Part shown: in pieces, positions 61,136 through 64,000 of the stretch
How positions within the stretch are numbered: the stretch's first letter is position 1
Layout of the letters: each line of letters opens with the position of its first letter
Source of the DNA: Streptomyces africanus
GTDB taxonomy: Bacteria > Actinomycetota > Actinomycetes > Streptomycetales > Streptomycetaceae
Length of the DNA stretch: 64,000 nucleotides
Assembly: GCF_002150735.1 (NCBI RefSeq)
Contig: NZ_MUKA01000004.1
Location: 1 to 64,000, forward strand
Reading direction: 5' to 3'
Program-made: the position numbers and the translations under genes
The notes under the pieces: model-generated
What the model was told of the DNA's origin: nothing
Database searches by the model: none
The model's input: only the letters and a program-made list of their open reading frames with translations

Positions 61136-62076
61136 CACTTCCCCGCATCGGCCTCATCGGCCTCGGTGTCATCTCCCGCTTCTACCTGGCCGCGCTCGAA
61201 AGCGCCGCGTGCGCGCGGCTGGTGGCGGTGTGCGACCCCGACGAGAACCGGCTCGCCGCCGCACCGGCGCACGTGCCGCGCTACCGCGACCACGGTGAGC
61301 TGCTGCGGGCCGCGGACCTGGACGCCGTGGTGGTCAACGTGCCCAACGACCTGCACTACCCGGTGTGCAGGGACGCGCTGGCGGCCGGACGCGCGGTCTG
61401 TGTGGAGAAGCCGCTCGCCACCCGTGCGCGCGACGGCCACCACCTCGCGCGGCTCTCCCGGCAGAGCGGCACCGTGCTGTTCACCTCCTTCCACCGCCGT
61501 TACAACAGGGAGGTCGACGCACTGCGCCGGCGCATCGCCTCCGGCGCGCCGATCGTGTCGCTGACGGTGCGCTACGAGGAGACGATCGAGGAACACGCCG
61601 GCCTGGACGGCTGGTATCTCGACCCGGAGCGCTGCGGGGGCGGCTGTGTCGCCGACAACGGGCCCAACGCGTTCGATCTCGTTCACCTGTTCCTCGGAGA
61701 CGTACGGGTGACCGAGGCCACCGTGCACCGCGACGCGCGGGGCGTCGACCGGCAGGCGCAGGTGCTGTTGACCGCCCTGTCCGGCGGGGCGGCCGCCCGG
61801 GTGGTGCTCGACTGGTCCCGCCCCGGCGAGCGCAAGACGGTCGAGGTGCGGCTCGCCGACGGGACCGTCGACCGTGCCGACATGCTCGCGGGCCATCCGG
61901 AGTTCAAAGGGTCCCTCTGGCACGAATACGTGGGTGTGCTGCGGGACTTCACCGCCGTCCTGTCCGGCCGGCGCACGAACGGCCCCGACGGTCTGGCCGC
62001 CCTGGAGCTGGTGGCCGCCACGTATGCGCACGACCGCCGCCGGCACCGTGCCGGACAGGAGGTACGCCACCCATGA
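61132..62076 (+). CDS. Gfo/Idh-type oxidoreductase (2)
   Basis: A 314-residue dehydrogenase of the Gfo/Idh/MocA family. The Rossmann fold is IGLIGLGVISRFYLAALES and the EKP block is CVEKPLATRARDGH near residue 93. FTSFHRRYNREVDAL and the DNGPNAFDLVHLFLGD block near 180 follow, where N-A-F-D replaces the commoner GxHxxD. It could oxidise C3 of a UDP-sugar (as WbpB does) or reduce an imine. It is coupled by ATGA to genes on both sides. Confidence 0.86.
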   Translation: MTLPRIGLIGLGVISRFYLAALESAACARLVAVCDPDENRLAAAPAHVPRYRDHGELLRAADLDAVVVNVPNDLHYPVCRDALAAGRAVCVEKPLATRARDGHHLARLSRQSGTVLFTSFHRRYNREVDALRRRIASGAPIVSLTVRYEETIEEHAGLDGWYLDPERCGGGCVADNGPNAFDLVHLFLGDVRVTEATVHRDARGVDRQAQVLLTALSGGAAARVVLDWSRPGERKTVEVRLADGTVDRADMLAGHPEFKGSLWHEYVGVLRDFTAVLSGRRTNGPDGLAALELVAATYAHDRRRHRAGQEVRHP

Positions 62077-62555
62077 CACCCGGAGAGGACGGTGCCAAGC
62101 GCGCCGTGTACGGGCGGCTGGTGAAGGTCCTCATCCACCGGCGTGACGACCGGGGGATGACGCTGGAGGAGTTCGCGAGCCGGTGTGTCCGCCGTGGGGA
62201 GGTGCATGAGCTGGTGACCACCGACCACACGGAGACCGCCCCCGGCACCCGGATCGACCGCGTCGGATTCCTGGGCTTCGTGGAGATCGGATGCGCCGGC
62301 GTCATCGACCGGGGCGACGAGGTCTGGGCCGACGGGAGCATGGTGGGTTTGGTCCTGGGATTCGACGCCTGCCATTTCCCGAACCACTACAACATCCTCG
62401 TCTCGGCGCCCGAACGCCTCACCGGCCTGCAGCTCGGCCTCGCCCCCGAAGCCGAGATCAGGTTCGAGCAGCGCGCCGAGGTGCCGCGCCCGCCCGCAGG
62501 CAACCCGACGCCGCACGGGCGACGCTCACCGGCCGATCGTCCGGAGCACCCGTGA
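62073..62555 (+). CDS. Small protein of unrecognised function (possibly DUF6917-like)
   Basis: A 160-residue protein coupled by ATGA to the second Gfo/Idh gene. I do not recognise a catalytic motif with certainty. It is rich in beta-type sequence: LVKVLIHRRDDRGMTLEEF near the start, FLGFVEIGCAGVIDRGDEVW in the middle, and CHFPNHYNILVSAPERLTG later. The last 40 residues are Arg/Pro-rich. It may be a DUF6917-type family member, from weak recollection only. Its place at the end of the operon suggests a pathway role. Confidence 0.6.
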   Translation: MTPGEDGAKRAVYGRLVKVLIHRRDDRGMTLEEFASRCVRRGEVHELVTTDHTETAPGTRIDRVGFLGFVEIGCAGVIDRGDEVWADGSMVGLVLGFDACHFPNHYNILVSAPERLTGLQLGLAPEAEIRFEQRAEVPRPPAGNPTPHGRRSPADRPEHP

Positions 62556-62734
62556 ACCACGTATCGGCCTCGCCGGGTGGCGCAGTGCCTGGTTCATCCG
62601 GGCGCTGACGGCGCTTGGAATGCGGCCGTCGTCCTTGCTCCGTAGGCTCGTACGGGAGTGCTGCCGGCGGGCCGAGATACATCCGGCGCGCCGCGTGCTC
62701 GCCTCCAGCGCTTTGAGGTGAGGGGGAGCCGCTC

Positions 62735-63343
62735 ATGACCACGCCACGGGACCTTTTGATCACGACCATGGACCTGGCGGCCAGTCGCGCGCTGGAACGG
62801 GGCAATCTGTCACTCGCGCTCGCGGGAGCCGAGCTGATCGACCTCCTGGATGCCCAAGCCGTCACACTGGCCGGTGATCGCATCGTGCCGAGTGACCGGC
62901 GCGCCATGGCTGATCGGATGCTGGACGAAGCTGCGTCGTCGCTCGCGCGACAAGCGCCGTACGACTCGGTCGAGACCTGGCTGTGGCGCAGGGGCCGCGG
63001 CCTGTCCGAGGCCTATCTGGCCGCCCTTGAAGCAGAAGGGCAGCTCAGCCGGCGACGCCACCACCGCTGGATGATCTTCCAGCCCACGCACACAGTGCTG
63101 GTGGATTCGCCCGCACGCCGCCACGCGGCGAACCGCCATGCGTCGGATGAGCCCGTCCTCGCCGCCCTCGCAGCGGCCGCCACACTCGGTGACGAGCCGG
63201 ATGAACAGTCACCGAGCGTGGCCGACGAGGCCGTGGCGACAGTGCTCGCCGCCGTCCAGAACGCGGTAAGGGACCTGGAGGCCGAACGGCAACGGCGAGC
63301 CATCGAGGAGGCGGCCTTCGACAACATCTGGCGGGGCGGCTAG
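62735..63343 (+). CDS. GPP34 (GOLPH3)-family phosphoprotein
   Basis: A 202-residue protein of the Golgi phosphoprotein 3 family, common in Streptomyces with several copies per genome. It starts with LLITTMDLAASRALERGNLS and has LALAGAELIDLLDAQAVTL, the conserved beginning of the fold. WMIFQPTHTVLVD marks the middle. The eukaryotic homologue binds phosphoinositides; the bacterial role is unknown. GAGGGGGAG precedes the ATG. It is separated from the cluster by 179 non-coding bases and is convergent with the next gene. Confidence 0.82.
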   Translation: MTTPRDLLITTMDLAASRALERGNLSLALAGAELIDLLDAQAVTLAGDRIVPSDRRAMADRMLDEAASSLARQAPYDSVETWLWRRGRGLSEAYLAALEAEGQLSRRRHHRWMIFQPTHTVLVDSPARRHAANRHASDEPVLAALAAAATLGDEPDEQSPSVADEAVATVLAAVQNAVRDLEAERQRRAIEEAAFDNIWRGG

Positions 63344-63369
63344 GGACCGCACGCTCGCTGTCGAGCCGG

Positions 63370-63669
63370 TCAGGGGCCGAGGCGGAAGGTGAGGGCGACG
63401 GTGCCGCGGAGGTCGAGCCAGGCCTTGTCGGGGCTGCGGACGAGGCGAAGGATCACCTGGTCGCAGTCGGGGCAGCGGCCGACGTATCCCGGGGCCTGTG
63501 CGTAGACGTGCAGGTGCGCCAGAGGCCAGCGACTGCCACAGCCGGTGCACCGGCCGAGAGCGCTGGTCGGGTCGACTGTGAGGATTTCGGAGAGGGGCCC
63601 GGCCAGGGCGTTGCCGTCCTCGTACGCGTACTGGCCGGTGCCAGGGTCATGGTCGGGGTGGTGGGCCAT
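63370..63669 (-). CDS. Zinc-ribbon protein, DUF6510-like
   Basis: A 99-residue protein with two CxxC pairs, CTGC and CPDC, about 24 residues apart, forming a likely zinc ribbon. NALAGPLSEILTVDP near the N-terminus and WLDLRGTVALTF at the end match small actinobacterial proteins (DUF6510). The start is the ATG with GGAGG upstream; an in-frame ATG seven codons earlier is less likely. It follows the reductase gene on the same strand with a one-base gap from stop to start, so it is probably in that operon. Confidence 0.78.
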   Translation of the reverse strand: MAHHPDHDPGTGQYAYEDGNALAGPLSEILTVDPTSALGRCTGCGSRWPLAHLHVYAQAPGYVGRCPDCDQVILRLVRSPDKAWLDLRGTVALTFRLGP

Positions 63670-63670
63670 G

Positions 63671-64000
63671 TCATCCTCCACTGGGGCCAAAACGTTCGGT
63701 GCGGATGCGGTCCGGGGCGTGGCCCAGGGCTACCAGCAGGTCGGCGGCCGTTTCGACGAAGCCGGTGGGGCCGCAGACGTAGCAGGTGGGTTCGAGATCG
63801 GGCGGCGACCCGGCGGGCGTCAGGTCCGCCGCGGTGAGCCGCCCGGCGGGCCTGGGCCACTGCGGCGGGGTCGAGCGGGTGTAGAGGAACGTCCTGTCGA
63901 GGCCGGGGTCGTCCCGGCTCAGCTCGGTTACGTAGAGCCGGTCTTCGGGTGCGCGCACGGAGTACACCAACCGGAAGGGCGTTCGGCTGCCGACAGCGCG
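63671..64000 (-). CDS. Ferredoxin/flavodoxin reductase-type NAD-binding C-terminus, gene cut by window end
   Basis: Only the C-terminal 109 residues are inside the window. They form the NAD-binding half of a ferredoxin-NADP-reductase-like protein: VYSVRAPEDRLYVTEL, then ETCYV-like block ACYVCGPTGF in the form PTCYVCGPTGFVETAADLLV, ending with IRTERFGPSGG. CGPxGF is the family nicotinamide-binding signature. The frame is open to the window edge. Relatives are often next to a DUF6510 gene and a molybdopterin sulfite-oxidase-like gene, so such a gene may lie beyond 64000. Confidence 0.85.
   Translation of the reverse strand, partial: RAVGSRTPFRLVYSVRAPEDRLYVTELSRDDPGLDRTFLYTRSTPPQWPRPAGRLTAADLTPAGSPPDLEPTCYVCGPTGFVETAADLLVALGHAPDRIRTERFGPSGG

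Noticed and set aside
42211..62555. PKS, NRPS, terpene cyclase or RiPP core
   Set aside because: No ketosynthase, condensation domain, carrier protein, class I terpene synthase or precursor peptide was seen; UbiA is the only isoprenoid enzyme.

Overview
The window is high-GC actinobacterial chromosome, most likely Streptomyces. Supporting signs are third-position GC bias, tightly packed operons with ATGA/GTGA stop-start overlaps, frequent GTG starts, several apparently leaderless genes, and one rare TTA (bldA-type) leucine codon. No IS element, prophage, CRISPR array, rRNA or tRNA was recognised. The first and last genes are cut by the window edges.

Left part (1-8696): a rhamnose/lactate block. 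It has the bifunctional rhamnulose-1-phosphate aldolase/lactaldehyde dehydrogenase (5' end missing), rhamnulokinase, and LutABC lactate oxidation, so L-rhamnose could be carried through L-lactaldehyde and L-lactate to pyruvate. A MoxR ATPase/VWA pair follows. From 8725 to 18050 there is a cupin gene, a threonine/serine dehydratase coupled to a YheO-type regulator, a frameshifted remnant of a metal ABC permease, an SDR, a methyltransferase, a VOC protein, a GNAT acetyltransferase, and a fused DppB-DppC-type permease coupled to an MFS transporter. From 18052 to 28599 there is a membrane Ser/Thr kinase, a cobalamin-riboswitch-controlled cobalt ECF transporter (cbiMNQO), a TetR/FAD-monooxygenase divergent pair with two palindromic operators, and small metabolic or membrane genes with an ABC exporter.

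Middle part (28600-40340): a carbohydrate-utilisation island. Two paralogous split transketolases (N and C subunits as separate coupled genes) flank an RbsC/RbsB/RbsA-like sugar ABC transporter. The island also has two SDR dehydrogenases, an FGGY kinase and a divergently oriented SorC-family regulator. Related AT-rich operator-like sites lie upstream of the first transketolase, upstream of the second transketolase and upstream of the regulator gene. The logic is import, oxidation to a ketose, phosphorylation, then transketolase cleavage. No sugar isomerase is present, so the substrate is probably a polyol or unusual ketose. This is inference.

Right part (40417-62555): a secreted tripeptidyl-aminopeptidase with a TTA codon in its signal peptide, then what looks like a compact biosynthetic cluster without PKS or NRPS genes. 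A leftward operon holds a UDP-sugar 6-dehydrogenase, two acyl-AMP ligases, a double-domain CaiB CoA-transferase, a methyltransferase, an FAD oxidoreductase, a UbiA prenyltransferase, two DegT aminotransferases, and two EF-hand proteins around a small membrane protein. A 549-bp AT-richer divergent region separates it from a rightward operon of Gfo/Idh oxidoreductase, sugar isomerase, M20 hydrolase, Ldh2-type dehydrogenase, second Gfo/Idh and a small unrecognised protein. The enzymes suggest an amino-uronic-sugar part and a CoA-activated, possibly prenylated acid part. I could not match the set to a known product.

The right end has a GPP34-family gene, a zinc-ribbon (DUF6510-like) gene and the C-terminal end of a ferredoxin/flavodoxin-reductase-type gene.
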